The translations under genes were made by a program, and so were the position numbers. DNA of 64,000 bases from Cupriavidus pauculus (GTDB lineage: Bacteria > Pseudomonadota > Gammaproteobacteria > Burkholderiales > Burkholderiaceae), in the NCBI RefSeq assembly GCF_008801835.1, contig NZ_VZOW01000015.1:62001-126000 (forward strand). The letters are read 5' to 3'. The notes under the pieces are model-generated. The model had not been told where the DNA came from, made no database searches, and worked only from the letters and a program-made list of their open reading frames with translations. Shown one piece after another: positions 32,306-41,248 of this stretch. The number at the start of each line of letters is the position of its first letter. Position 1 is the first letter of the stretch.

Positions 32306-32748
32306 AATGGAATCCTGTGGTGGTCGCCACCCGTGCCGGCAGTGGCCTTGCGGCTGGCGAGTTGTTCAAAGAAAGTACGGTCACGCTCGACCATGCGTTC
32401 GTGCTCGGCCAACATGTGGGCCTGATAGGCGTCGACCACGACCTCCACCAGGCGCAGGACTTCGTCCTTGCCGTAATCGGCCAAGGGGCGATCCATGCCG
32501 ATGGAAGCGACGTACTCGCCCAAGGGGCCGAGTGCGGATTGCATAGCGGCGAGCTCCATATCACTGGGATCAATCACGGCGTCCTCCTGAAACTGGGTCA
32601 GGCGCTTCATCAGTCGGCAGAAGGCGTTCTGACACCGCATGGAGCAGAACACCCACCGGTCGTTGTAGCGACGGGGGTCGGAGCGCCGCAAGCGCGGGTT
32701 GAAATACCCCAGGCCTTTGGCTTGGCGGGAGCACACGGCACATCTCAC
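32302..32748 (-). CDS. DUF6511-like protein with zinc-type cysteines
   Basis: 148 residues. The N-terminus has C-x2-C (CAVC) and CSMRC, an apparent zinc ribbon. The remainder includes YNDRWVFCSMRCQNAFCRLM and a helical middle. It resembles DUF6511, which lies beside helicase and Cas4-like genes in similar prophages. Function unknown; DNA binding is possible. It overlaps both neighbours by 4 bp. Confidence 0.7.
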   Translation of the reverse strand: MRCAVCSRQAKGLGYFNPRLRRSDPRRYNDRWVFCSMRCQNAFCRLMKRLTQFQEDAVIDPSDMELAAMQSALGPLGEYVASIGMDRPLADYGKDEVLRLVEVVVDAYQAHMLAEHERMVERDRTFFEQLASRKATAGTGGDHHRIPF

Positions 32749-34427
32749 GCTACCTCCCGAAACTCGGCCATCACCGCATCGTTGGCCGCCGTCACCAGAC
32801 GCTGAATGGCCGTCTTGTTGAACTGAAAGGTCAGCAGCGCCGAAGCCTGATAGCGGGTCAGGCTGAAATCCGCCCGCAACGGTGCAGGCAGGTAGCGCAG
32901 TTGCCCGGGTGTGGGTGACTCCTGCAGCCAGCGACGGGTCTTGTGGGCGGCATCGTCGACTTCCTGATCGTTGAGCCAGTCATTGGCCTGGGCCAGGCAC
33001 ACCGTGCGCTCGCCGGCGCCTAGCAAGCGGGCTGGGAGTTTTTCAGCGCCGCCGACTGCGTACCAACGTCCGCTCAGGAAGAACACTCCCGCCCAAGCCT
33101 TGAAGCCCGTGGCCAGCAACGCGCAGTCATCGCCAAAGAGGTCGCACCAGGCAAAGTTGGAGCGCTTGAGCAAATCGATTTCGGTCATCACAAAATCGCT
33201 GATCTGGTGACGCGTCTCTTCGATCTCCTTGGCAAAGCTGTGGCCACAGAGCGGACACTCGCGACTGGCCATCGGCACTTCGGCATCACACTGAGGACAG
33301 CGCTTGGTCGGCGCCTCGCCGTCACCAGCGAAACCGTCCAGATCGACTTCCTGCTCCAGACTGCCATGGCGCAGGGAGGCGGTGCCAAAGTCCAGCACCA
33401 CGCAATCCGTCTTGATCACGCCCGGGTGTTCAGTGGGGTCGACCACGCGCAGGCCGCGCCCGACCATCTGGATCAGGGTCGATTTGTATGAACTGGGCCG
33501 CAGCAGCACGATGCAGGAGGTCGGGGTGTGGTCGTACCCTTCCGTGAGCACGGCCACATTCACCAGCACCATGACATCGCCGGTCTCATATGAGGCCAGG
33601 GTGAACTGCCGCTCAGCTGGTGTCATCTCGCCATGAACCACAGCGGCCCGAACCCCCGCCGCTTTGAAGGCCTGGCAGACGGCATGGGCATGATCCACGG
33701 TGGCTGCGAATGCAATGGTCTTGCGTCGGGCGGCATGCGCCTGCCAGTGCTGCACCACCGCTGCGTTGACCGGCGTGGTGTTCATGATCGATGCCACGGC
33801 ATTCATGTCGTAGTCATCGGTCAGTTTGCGAACGCCGTCGAGTGCGTCACGCGTTCCGACATCGACCACGAAGGTGCGTGGTGGCACCAAATGCCCAGAG
33901 CGGATCAGCTCGCCCAACCTGATCTGGTCTGCGACATTGGAGAACACCTCACGCAGGCCCTTGCCATCCCCGCGATTGGGCGTAGCAGTCACGCCGTAAA
34001 TCAGCGCATGCGGGTTCTTGGCCAGGACCGAGTCGATGACCTGCCGGTAGGTGGGGGCTGCGCAGTGGTGAGCCTCGTCGATCACCAGCATGTCCAGCGT
34101 GGGCATTTGCTCCAGGTTGCGTGCCAAGGTTTGCACCATGGCGAAGGTGGCCTGACCCGACCACGATTTCTGGTGGGCATCGAAGACCGAGGTGCTGACG
34201 TGCGGATTGACGCGGCCAAACTTCGCCAGGTTTTGCGCGGTCAATTCGTCGCGGTGCGCCAAGATGCAGGCCTTGGCGTCCGGATGTTGAAGAAACTCCC
34301 CGGCGGTGCCGGACAGGCAGATCGTCTTGCCTGCACCGGTCGGCGCCACACCGAGTGTGTTGCCATGGGCCTTGAGAGCCGTGACGCAGCGGGTGACGAA
34401 TTCCCGCTGCCGAGGACGCAGCATCAT
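32745..34427 (-). CDS. SF2 DEAD/DEAH-box helicase
   Basis: 560 residues. Walker A PTGAGKT is at 29-35, DEAH at 117-120, TATPNRGDG follows, and motif VI is MVGRGLR. A zinc ribbon (CPQC...CPLC) sits near residues 385-405, then a domain with WYAVGGAEKL. This layout matches phage replicative or recombination helicases related to RadD/UvsW. It lies between an ATPase module and the Cas4-like nuclease. Confidence 0.9.
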   Translation of the reverse strand: MMLRPRQREFVTRCVTALKAHGNTLGVAPTGAGKTICLSGTAGEFLQHPDAKACILAHRDELTAQNLAKFGRVNPHVSTSVFDAHQKSWSGQATFAMVQTLARNLEQMPTLDMLVIDEAHHCAAPTYRQVIDSVLAKNPHALIYGVTATPNRGDGKGLREVFSNVADQIRLGELIRSGHLVPPRTFVVDVGTRDALDGVRKLTDDYDMNAVASIMNTTPVNAAVVQHWQAHAARRKTIAFAATVDHAHAVCQAFKAAGVRAAVVHGEMTPAERQFTLASYETGDVMVLVNVAVLTEGYDHTPTSCIVLLRPSSYKSTLIQMVGRGLRVVDPTEHPGVIKTDCVVLDFGTASLRHGSLEQEVDLDGFAGDGEAPTKRCPQCDAEVPMASRECPLCGHSFAKEIEETRHQISDFVMTEIDLLKRSNFAWCDLFGDDCALLATGFKAWAGVFFLSGRWYAVGGAEKLPARLLGAGERTVCLAQANDWLNDQEVDDAAHKTRRWLQESPTPGQLRYLPAPLRADFSLTRYQASALLTFQFNKTAIQRLVTAANDAVMAEFREVA

Positions 34428-34439
34428 GGGTAGTCCTCC

Positions 34440-35060
34440 TTATTGCGCCCAGGCAGGACGAGTGGGAACGGCCGGCGCCGATGTCATAGGGGGCGTACCG
34501 GTGGGAGCCGAAGGCGCTTGGCTTGGGGTGCGCATAGGCTGCCCCATCAGCACGGCATACTCTTTGTGATCCGGTTGAATGGCGGCCTTGATCACGTTCT
34601 TGTCGTCGCCGTTCTGATCCTTCTCGACATCAATGCGGGCGACAAACTCCACACCATCCAGATCGGCAAAGCCCTTGATGCGGCGCGCACTCTGCGCCTG
34701 TGGCGAGTTGTCTGCCGGATGGATGCCTCGTGCCGAGTTCAGAATGGCGCGCAGGAAGCTGCGGCCGATGTTGGTCCACTCCGGGCCCTTGGGACTGGAC
34801 AGGCCAATCAGCCCGAACACCACGCGTTTGGCAAACGGTCCTTCCAGAATGGTGAACTTGGCGTTGAGATAGATGGCGCCGGTTTTGTCGGAACGGGTCG
34901 CGTAGCCGCCCGTCCAGCCTTGGCTTGGATCGTCATACCCACCCGGGCGAATGGCCATGATGACCTTGGCCAGGGTCTTTGGCGGGATCAGGGCGTACTC
35001 GCGCTGGTCCTCGGCATCGTTGAAGTCATTCCAGGCGGCGTTGTGGTTGTAGCTGTTCAT
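34440..35060 (-). CDS. Phage protein, possible single-stranded DNA-binding protein
   Basis: 206 residues: starts MNSYNHNAAWNDFNDAEDQ, has a beta-rich core (GAIYLNAKFTILEGPFAKRVVFGLIGL) and ends in a Pro/Thr/Ala-rich, low-complexity tail. Proteins with this profile sit next to RecA-like AAA_24 ATPases in many phages. An SSB-like role is inference from the core-plus-tail layout and from neighbours. The acidic tip usual for SSB is not present. Confidence 0.6.
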   Translation of the reverse strand: MNSYNHNAAWNDFNDAEDQREYALIPPKTLAKVIMAIRPGGYDDPSQGWTGGYATRSDKTGAIYLNAKFTILEGPFAKRVVFGLIGLSSPKGPEWTNIGRSFLRAILNSARGIHPADNSPQAQSARRIKGFADLDGVEFVARIDVEKDQNGDDKNVIKAAIQPDHKEYAVLMGQPMRTPSQAPSAPTGTPPMTSAPAVPTRPAWAQ

Positions 35061-35074
35061 GAATACTCTCCTGC

Positions 35075-35878
35075 TTATTGCGCGCGCGGCGCGGTGATCT
35101 TGGAAATGAGGCGGCCCAAATGCGGCTCCTCGACGACTTCCAGTCGTCCGGAACGGTCTTTGGCGGGGTAGCCCCAGGGATTGATGTGCTGGCAGACGAA
35201 GGCCCGATAAGGGGTGCCGTCATCCGACTTGAGCACCACCATCGAGATGACCTGATCGACAATGCCGGGCAGTTCCAGCGCGGCTTTGGAGCCTTCGATC
35301 TGAGGGCTGAACACCTTGCGGTTGAAGTCATCGAGCTTTTCGTCGAGGATCCCGACCAGCCAGATGTCCTTGTCACGGACATGCTGCAACTGGGTGAGCC
35401 ACCCGACCAGTTCGCTGGCATGCAGGCCATAAGCACCACGCGTGTCAGGCTTGCCGGTTTTTTCGGAGAAGGCCTGTGGCTGCCCCTTGGCCCATTGGAG
35501 GCACAGCCGCCCCGCAACAGTGATCGAGTCCACAAAGATCAGCGAGTACTTGGCTAGCATGGCGGGATCGCCATACAAGGCACACACTTGGTCGTAATGC
35601 GCCTGGCTGTAGGACTGGTCGTCGCGCAGCGCGGGATTCGGGCCACCGATGTAGCAGGCCAGATCGCGGCATTCCTGCCAGGTGCGTGGCCGCACGCTGT
35701 CGCCGGGCCAATCCAGCACGGCCAGATCGCCGGCCTCCAGGTCAATGAACAGGGTGCGGGTCGCATCGGCGGTTTTGAGCAGCGTGGTTTTGCCCACACC
35801 CGAGGGGCCAAGGATCACGCCTTTGGAGCCACGCTTTTCTGCCAAGCGCTGCTCGGCGGTGATGAAGGGAAAGCTCAT
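35075..35878 (-). CDS. RecA-like ATP-binding protein (AAA_24)
   Basis: 267 residues from the ATG of MSFPFITAEQRL. Walker A GPSGVGKTT lies near residues 24-32, followed by LFIDLEAGDL and Walker B-like SLIFVDSIT. It matches phage nucleotide-binding proteins of the Sak4/AAA_24 type, thought to serve as single-strand annealing or RecA-like recombinases. A partner SSB-like gene follows. The longer upstream reading overlaps the preceding gene in a different frame and is unlikely. Confidence 0.8.
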   Translation of the reverse strand: MSFPFITAEQRLAEKRGSKGVILGPSGVGKTTLLKTADATRTLFIDLEAGDLAVLDWPGDSVRPRTWQECRDLACYIGGPNPALRDDQSYSQAHYDQVCALYGDPAMLAKYSLIFVDSITVAGRLCLQWAKGQPQAFSEKTGKPDTRGAYGLHASELVGWLTQLQHVRDKDIWLVGILDEKLDDFNRKVFSPQIEGSKAALELPGIVDQVISMVVLKSDDGTPYRAFVCQHINPWGYPAKDRSGRLEVVEEPHLGRLISKITAPRAQ

Positions 35879-35879
35879 G

Positions 35880-36164
35880 TCATACCTCCCTACCAAAAAT
35901 CTCGATGACCTTGTCCGTGCCGAGCGCACCCCGGGCGCGCGCCAGGTCATGCAGGCGGCGCAGGGAATGCAACTGGCAGGAGATCTCAGACGAGCGGGCT
36001 TCCAGCCCCTGGATGGCAAAGGCCAGGTCATCGACCGATGCTTGGTCGAGCGGAAGGCGGTCGATCTCGGTCTGCCCGGCGTGGCCCGGCACGCGGATGG
36101 TTTCCGGCAGGTCCGAAAGGGACAAGGTTTTCTTGCGCAGGGATTCGATGAGGTTTTTGAACAT
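35880..36164 (-). CDS. Hypothetical phage protein
   Basis: 94 residues from the ATG of MFKNLIESLRKKTLSL. It is helical (LAFAIQGLEARSSEISCQLHSLRRLHDLA). Unrecognised. It is the first part of the ATPase module; its stop is 1 bp before the ATPase ATG. The longer upstream reading is out of frame with conserved genes. Confidence 0.6.
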   Translation of the reverse strand: MFKNLIESLRKKTLSLSDLPETIRVPGHAGQTEIDRLPLDQASVDDLAFAIQGLEARSSEISCQLHSLRRLHDLARARGALGTDKVIEIFGREV

Positions 36165-36169
36165 GGTCG

Positions 36170-36652
36170 TTACTCCGAAAGCAGGGCGAGACGGAAGCTG
36201 GGCTTGCCCACCTTCACGGTTCGTGCGGGAATGAATTGCTCGCGCAGGGCGCTCGCCCAGGCAGAGAACTTGGTCTCTGAGACGCGATAGCTGACATCGA
36301 TGAATTCGCGGGGGTTGTCGCCATTGGCAGCAATGCGTGCTTCGAGACTGGCCAGCAGCGCCTGATCCCACTCGACCTTCTTGGGCAGGTCGGCCGTGAT
36401 GCGCACTTCGCCGTCGTCGAAATGCACGACGCCGCTGTCTTTGCCGGCGACCAGGCGCAGGTGCTTGGCGCGCTCGGCGTACTTCAAGTTCAGGGCGTGT
36501 TCGATGTGATCGACTTCAGCCTTGGCAGTGGCCAGGCGGTCGGCGGCCAGCGTCTTCAGTTGGAACAGGCTGCGGGCATCGAATGCGGCCAGCTCGGTAG
36601 CCGGGATGGACAGCACATCCTGCTGTTGCGGGGGCAGATGGCGTTGGCTCAT
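36170..36652 (-). CDS. Conserved phage protein (DUF7173-like)
   Basis: 160 residues. The N-terminal half is coiled-coil-like (FQLKTLAADRLATAKAEVDHIEHAL); the second half contains VVHFDDGEVRITADLPKKVEWDQ, a pattern common to small proteins encoded beside phage recombination ATPases. Function unknown. It overlaps the HTH gene by 4 bp. Confidence 0.6.
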   Translation of the reverse strand: MSQRHLPPQQQDVLSIPATELAAFDARSLFQLKTLAADRLATAKAEVDHIEHALNLKYAERAKHLRLVAGKDSGVVHFDDGEVRITADLPKKVEWDQALLASLEARIAANGDNPREFIDVSYRVSETKFSAWASALREQFIPARTVKVGKPSFRLALLSE

Positions 36653-36861
36653 GCCACACCTCCCGCCATCACACGCGACGATGTGCTGCTGTGCAGACTC
36701 CTCGCCTCGTACTCCTCGATGTCCTCGACGCGGTAGAGGACGCGGCCCTGCAATTTCAGATACACCGGCCCGATACCGGCCGATCGCCAGCGCTCGAGCG
36801 TGGCCTCCGCGACATTCCAGCGCTCAGCCAGTTGGCGCTGATTCAGGTGTTTGACACTCAC
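36649..36861 (-). CDS. Helix-turn-helix (excisionase/AlpA-like) protein
   Basis: 70 residues, GTG start. The sequence NQRQLAERWNVAEATLERWRSAGIGPVYLKLQGRVLYRVEDIEEYE is a MerR-type winged helix as in AlpA and excisionases. AAGGAG is placed 6-7 bases upstream. It is the first gene of the leftward early operon, with an inverted repeat covering its start, so it may be an excisionase or an early regulator. Confidence 0.75.
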   Translation of the reverse strand: MSVKHLNQRQLAERWNVAEATLERWRSAGIGPVYLKLQGRVLYRVEDIEEYEARSLHSSTSSRVMAGGVA

Positions 36862-36960
36862 GTTGATCTCCTTTCAGGTGATTGCGAAAACGTGAGTGCA
36901 GTTTGGAATTCAGGGGGTGGGCAAACCGGTGGGCAAGGTGGACGAAGACGGTGGGCAGAT
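36855..36960. promoter_or_regulatory. Inverted repeat over a start codon and TGCCCACC repeats
   Basis: CACTCACGTT (36,855-36,864) and AACGTGAGTG (36,889-36,898) form a perfect 10-bp inverted repeat. Its one arm contains the GTG start of the HTH gene and its loop holds AAGGAG. Further upstream, TGCCCACC occurs three times (within 36,915-36,958), with one near copy. This could be an operator for the HTH protein or a translational switch. Confidence 0.6.
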
Positions 36961-37067
36961 CAGGCAATTGATGCCTGTGCCAGCATTCGGGTGAAAAAAA
37001 TGCCTGCAGTGGGTGCAAGCAGACCGATGAGGGGTTGTGAGGCGAAGAGGACCGGGTTCTGCCGTGA

Positions 37068-37535
37068 TCAGGCCATCGGCCGAAACCCCAGCAACCGTCG
37101 CTGCTCATCCCAGTCCACGGGCACGTCCGCCTGCCGGCCCCGGATCGCGTGAAGATTGAGGTGGCGCGGCTGCCGCCCATCCAGAATGGCCTGCACGATG
37201 TCTGGTGCGAGGCGCGTGAGCCGCAGCACCTCGGCGACCCAGCCTGGCTCCAGCTTCAATTGCCGCGCCAGTTCGGTGGCATTGGCGACCTCACCGCTGT
37301 CGAGCAGCTTTTGCCAGTAGAAAGCCTTGCCGATCGTGCGGATCATGGGCAAGTCGAATGATGATCGGACCTTGGCATCTTCCTGACCAGGGGGTGCGAT
37401 CAACAGTTTGCGGGTATGCCGGCGCTTGATGGTCAAGGGGACGAAGGTCACCGCCGAGCCCTGACTCTGGTATTCACGCGACGGACCCGACACCGATATC
37501 TCGATCTTGCAACGTTGCGGGGTGGATTGGCTCAT
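37068..37535 (-). CDS. Recombinase-associated HTH protein
   Basis: 155 residues. The C-terminal two-thirds contains NATELARQLKLEPGWVAEVLRLTRLAPDIVQAILDGRQP, a ParB/KorB-like helix-turn-helix pattern. The N-terminus is basic (LTIKRRHTRKLLIAP). It overlaps the serine recombinase stop by 4 bp. Genes of this type recur next to a large serine recombinase and DUF2924; a role in site choice or directionality is inference. Confidence 0.7.
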   Translation of the reverse strand: MSQSTPQRCKIEISVSGPSREYQSQGSAVTFVPLTIKRRHTRKLLIAPPGQEDAKVRSSFDLPMIRTIGKAFYWQKLLDSGEVANATELARQLKLEPGWVAEVLRLTRLAPDIVQAILDGRQPRHLNLHAIRGRQADVPVDWDEQRRLLGFRPMA

Positions 37536-38980
37536 GCCATCACCTCTTCATCATGGCCGAGGTGCCCCATGGCGGGCGCCTCTTTCTGCTCCACCACAAA
37601 GGGGGGCTGGGCCAGTTCACGCCGGAATCTGTGCCATCCGTCTTCACGCCAGACGATGTCAAGACCATTCGGGTGCAGTTGCACACGCTCAATCAGCAGC
37701 CGCATGATGCGATGCTGTTCCACCGGGAACATCTGCGCCCAGATGTCACCGATGCGGCGCATGGCCACCACGACCATGGCCTCGTCGAGCCCGGGTTGCT
37801 CCTGCATTGCCAGCACTTCGCGCCACACGCGGATGATCATCTCGGGTTCCTGCAATACGCGCAGGACCTGCATCAACACAGCCGACTCGATTTCAGCGGC
37901 GGGCATCGGCCCCATGCTGCGCTGTCCGGGAATACGTGATGCTCCGGCAGCCTGCCGCTTTTCCAGGTAAGGGACGTAGTAGTGGTAACGCTTGCCGTTT
38001 TTCTTCTGCGTGTAAGTGGGCAGCATGCGCTGGCCGTCGGGGGCATAGAGGAATCCCGCCAGCAGCGCCGGCGTCTCGTTGTACCGGTCACGGGTCGTGC
38101 TGCGTTTGCGTTGTGCAATGATGGCGTCGACCGCCTCCCATTGCACCGCCGAGATGATGGGCTGGTGTTGGCCTTTAAAGACCTCGCCCTTGTGCGTGAT
38201 CTCACCCAGGTACAGACGGTTGCGCAGCAGCTTGAACAGGTACTGCTGATCAATGATTCGACCGTGGTGAAACTTCCCGGTCTGGGTCTCCCAGGACTTG
38301 GTGGTGTGGCCTTCGACCTGGAGTTCGCGCACCAGACGCGCCGCCGATCCATGCTCGGCGTAACGGGTGAAGATCTCGCGCACCAGCGCCGCCTCCCTTT
38401 CGTTGACGACCAGCTTGCGATCCTTGACGTCATAACCCAAGGGCGGCACGCCGCCCATCCACATCCCCTTGGCCTTGCTGGCGGCAATCTTGTCGCGGAT
38501 GCGTTCACCCGTGACCTCACGCTCGAACTGGGCAAAGGAGAGGAGGATGTTGAGCGTCAGGCGCCCCATCGACGTCGTGGTGTTGAACTGCTGGGTCACA
38601 GACACGAACGAGACGCCTTGCCGATCAAAGACTTCCACCAGCCTCGCGAAATCCGGGAGGCTGCGCGTCAGGCGGTCGATCTTGTAGACCACGACGATGT
38701 CGATCTTTCCGTCCTCGATGTCAGCCATCAATCGGCGCAGCGCGGGCCGCTCCATGTTGCCGCCCGAGAAGCCACCGTCGTCATAGCCATCGGCCACGGC
38801 AATCCAGCCCTCGTGGCGCTGACTGGCAACGTACGCAAGCCCGGCGTCACGCTGCGCCTCCAAGCTGTTGTATTCCATGTCCAGGCCTTCATCGGAGGAC
38901 TTGCGGGTGTAGACCGCACAGCGCCGCTTGGGGGTGGTGGCAGGTGTTTGCGTGTTTGGATAGGGGGTGGGTTTTCTCAT
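37532..38980 (-). CDS. Large serine recombinase
   Basis: 482 residues. The catalytic domain has YTRKSS (nucleophile Ser28 or 29) and VVYKIDRLTRSLPDF, then FAQFEREVTGERIRDKI, followed by a recombinase domain (GYDVKDRKLVV...FTRYAEHGSAARLVREL) and a C-terminal zinc-ribbon/coiled region. It is likely the integrase of the first prophage, or a transposon-type recombinase. Large serine recombinases act at short att sites, not generally at tRNA genes. It overlaps genes on both sides by 4 bp. Confidence 0.9.
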   Translation of the reverse strand: MRKPTPYPNTQTPATTPKRRCAVYTRKSSDEGLDMEYNSLEAQRDAGLAYVASQRHEGWIAVADGYDDGGFSGGNMERPALRRLMADIEDGKIDIVVVYKIDRLTRSLPDFARLVEVFDRQGVSFVSVTQQFNTTTSMGRLTLNILLSFAQFEREVTGERIRDKIAASKAKGMWMGGVPPLGYDVKDRKLVVNEREAALVREIFTRYAEHGSAARLVRELQVEGHTTKSWETQTGKFHHGRIIDQQYLFKLLRNRLYLGEITHKGEVFKGQHQPIISAVQWEAVDAIIAQRKRSTTRDRYNETPALLAGFLYAPDGQRMLPTYTQKKNGKRYHYYVPYLEKRQAAGASRIPGQRSMGPMPAAEIESAVLMQVLRVLQEPEMIIRVWREVLAMQEQPGLDEAMVVVAMRRIGDIWAQMFPVEQHRIMRLLIERVQLHPNGLDIVWREDGWHRFRRELAQPPFVVEQKEAPAMGHLGHDEEVMA

Positions 38981-39447
38981 GCCAAGGCCCCCTGGCGCTT
39001 GGACGCGGGTTGGCGCAGTCCGAAGAATGCCGGTCCCGACCAGGCGGTGCCGGTGATGGCCTTGGCCACCCCGGACAAGCTCTTGTAGGCGCGGGCCTGG
39101 TATTCGAAACGCCCGTCATCCAGGACTTTGACCTGATGGGCAATCCCGTTGTGCTCGCGGATCAGGGTGGCGCCCGGTGCGAGCTGGTTTTCTGCTCTGC
39201 GCTTCTGGTTGGGTACCTCGCCGGTTTCACCGATTTTTTCCAGACGGCGCTTCAGCGATTGCGACATCGCGCCGAAGGCCTCTTCCTGGATCTTGTATGC
39301 CAGCCGGCTTTCCAGCCAGGTGCGGTGATGATGGCCAGGGCGGCGATCGAAATATTGATCCCAGAGCGCCCAGAGGTTTTCCATCGGCAGGTAGGGCAAT
39401 TGCGCGAGGCGCGCAGCGACCGTTTCTTTACTTGCGTGTGTCGTCAT
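38977..39447 (-). CDS. DUF2924 protein
   Basis: 156 residues: RLAQLPYLPMENLWALWDQYFDRRP near the start, RLAYKIQEEAFG in the middle and GATLIREHNGIAHQVKVLDDGRFEYQARAYKSLSGVAKAITGTAWSGPAFFGL at the end, which is characteristic of DUF2924. The C-terminal part resembles the RNase III-like/recombinase-linked small beta domain. These genes are strongly linked to serine recombinases; function unproven. Confidence 0.88.
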   Translation of the reverse strand: MTTHASKETVAARLAQLPYLPMENLWALWDQYFDRRPGHHHRTWLESRLAYKIQEEAFGAMSQSLKRRLEKIGETGEVPNQKRRAENQLAPGATLIREHNGIAHQVKVLDDGRFEYQARAYKSLSGVAKAITGTAWSGPAFFGLRQPASKRQGALA

Positions 39448-39680
39448 ACGGAAACTCCTTCTTGTTGAGACGGGTTCGTATGAACGCGCTGGTGGCCAGT
39501 AAAGCCAAGCGCAATGTCGCTAGTAGTGGCTTCATGCTGACACTGGGTTTCTGCTGGGATGCGCGTGCGGGCGCGGAGAATGCTGGCGGCGAGCAACTGC
39601 GCGATTTCCTGGCAAGGGGGGCGCCCATGCTCACGGGTATCGCGATGGGCGGGATTGGAGTGGTGTTCGATGGGTGACAT
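39444..39680 (-). CDS. Small protein of the recombinase operon
   Basis: 78 residues. It contains CQEIAQLLAASILRARTR, similar to short ORFs that precede DUF2924 genes elsewhere (EIAQLLAxGxLRxR). It overlaps the DUF2924 start by 4 bp. It is rich in His/Thr/Gln at the C-terminus. Function unknown. Confidence 0.6.
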   Translation of the reverse strand: MSPIEHHSNPAHRDTREHGRPPCQEIAQLLAASILRARTRIPAETQCQHEATTSDIALGFTGHQRVHTNPSQQEGVSV

Positions 39681-39841
39681 GGCAGGCTTTCGTGATGAAA
39701 AACTGCCACCATTTCACCGGCAAGCCACAGGAATTCCGAGCAGGAAATTACGGCCCGTTGCGGGCAGTTGCGAACAAGGGCGAATGTTTGCCGAAGGTCG
39801 CGTGCTGGTGACAAAAGTCAGTCAGCTCGGCTGGCATGTCG

Positions 39842-40798
39842 TCAGCGCACTGGCGGCTGACCTTTGCGCACAAACCGATCGAAGGTGTTTTCAAGGCCAT
39901 CGTCGTCATCGTCCGTTTTGTCGCGCTCCCAGGGCTTGACCTCGGGCGGAAGGACCAGCAGCGTCATCGTTTGACGGTAGAAATCAGACGCAATGCGCAT
40001 CTCCCGCGCCACCATGCCCTCGGGCTCCTGCGCAAACCAGATGCGCGCATCAATCGCAGTGCCCAGTCGATCGACCTTGGTGTCGGTGTCCAAGCGGGTC
40101 GCACTCATGGCAGGCACTGGCCGTCGCTGACCATTGGCCAGCCGCTTGTTCAGATGCATGGAGAGCCACTTGCCTGACTCGCTGCCGCAAGCCCACTGAA
40201 CGACCCCGTTCTGCGACATGACCAGCACCGCACGCTGTGGTGTGAGCTCCAGCCACTTGAGGATGGCCGACGTCATGGACACACCATACCGATCCGCACA
40301 CGCGCCGAGCACGTCCAGATCGATGGTCGCCCCCTGGATCTGCCGACGGTAATCATCCGCAGGCATCAGCAGGTAGGACGCAAAGGTGTTCGCCTCGAAC
40401 TCAATCTTGCGCTCGTCGCTGTCCCACTGAGTGGTGTCCACCTCGCTGCAATTGAAAGACGTCTGCAGATGGCGATGCACCAGGTAATGCCCCAGCTCGT
40501 GTGCCAGCGTGAAGCGGATTCGCCCCGGTGAGCTGATCGCCTGGTTGTAGATAATGGCCCAGTTGCCCTTGCCCGGCGCATCGGCATTCAGGTTGAACAG
40601 CGCCCCCTCGAACTCCGGGTCCATCGCCTCGCCCTGAATGGTGATCGGCTCGCCAGTCTGGAACGTGCCCGGCACTTCCCGAATCAGCGCTTCTACATCG
40701 ACCGGGAAACGGTCGCCACCATGGACGGCGTGAAACTGATCCAAGAGCTTGTTCAGCCGGTTGGCCCAAGGCGCCGGCTTGTTGGGCGGGGCACTCAT
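39842..40798 (-). CDS. ImmA/IrrE-family metallopeptidase
   Basis: 318 residues. HELGHYLVH (His100, Glu101, His104) and a downstream Glu in IEFEANTFASYLLMP (about 133-135) give the metalloprotease site. A middle domain of unknown role and a C-terminal acidic tail follow. In ICEs and phages ImmA cleaves the linked repressor after DNA damage. The start overlaps the repressor stop by 4 bp, supporting this pairing. Confidence 0.88.
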   Translation of the reverse strand: MSAPPNKPAPWANRLNKLLDQFHAVHGGDRFPVDVEALIREVPGTFQTGEPITIQGEAMDPEFEGALFNLNADAPGKGNWAIIYNQAISSPGRIRFTLAHELGHYLVHRHLQTSFNCSEVDTTQWDSDERKIEFEANTFASYLLMPADDYRRQIQGATIDLDVLGACADRYGVSMTSAILKWLELTPQRAVLVMSQNGVVQWACGSESGKWLSMHLNKRLANGQRRPVPAMSATRLDTDTKVDRLGTAIDARIWFAQEPEGMVAREMRIASDFYRQTMTLLVLPPEVKPWERDKTDDDDDGLENTFDRFVRKGQPPVR

Positions 40799-41121
40799 CC
40801 TTGGGTTTTCTTGAGGGTCTTCAGGATCTCAAGGAGCTGATGCTTGGTCTCGGGTTTGAGCGTCTTGTAGTTTCGGAAGAACGCCTTGTCGAAAGCATCC
40901 TCCGGCTGGTCTGCCTGCTCGTTGTGGGCCAGGAACTCGGGCGTGACGTTCAGGACAGCGGCGATGCTGGCCAGTTTTTCCATGGTGGGGTTGGCATCGT
41001 CGTTGTTCTCCAACTCCCACAGATAGCTCTTGCTCATGCCAGCTGCGGCGGCCAGTGCGTCGAGACTCAACTTCTGCTCACGGCGCAACCTGCGAATTTT
41101 GTCACCCAGTGGGGTTGCCAC
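40795..41121 (-). CDS. Cro/CI-type repressor (ImmR-like)
   Basis: 108 residues, GTG start after CAGGAG. The HTH_3 domain (IRRLRREQKLSLDALAAAAGMSKSYLWELE) is followed by a helical tail. It is the likely lysogeny repressor cleaved by the adjacent ImmA-type peptidase. It is divergent from the unknown cassette on the plus strand, and the intervening 266 bp should hold the operators. Confidence 0.85.
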   Translation of the reverse strand: MATPLGDKIRRLRREQKLSLDALAAAAGMSKSYLWELENNDDANPTMEKLASIAAVLNVTPEFLAHNEQADQPEDAFDKAFFRNYKTLKPETKHQLLEILKTLKKTQG

Positions 41122-41219
41122 GGTTTCTCCTGTGTTCTCTCAGCCCCACACGAATAGGGGACGGGTAGCGTTTTGCACAGACCGAGATATTACGTTATTT
41201 CGAACGAATCCGCACCGGC

Positions 41220-41248
41220 TTGACAACACAATCATCCACCGCTAAATT
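41220..41248 (+). promoter_or_regulatory. Sigma70-type promoter
   Basis: TTGACA (41,220-41,225), 17-base spacer, TAAATT (41,243-41,248). It faces the two-gene unknown cassette, with a leader of about 130 bases. Confidence 0.7.
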
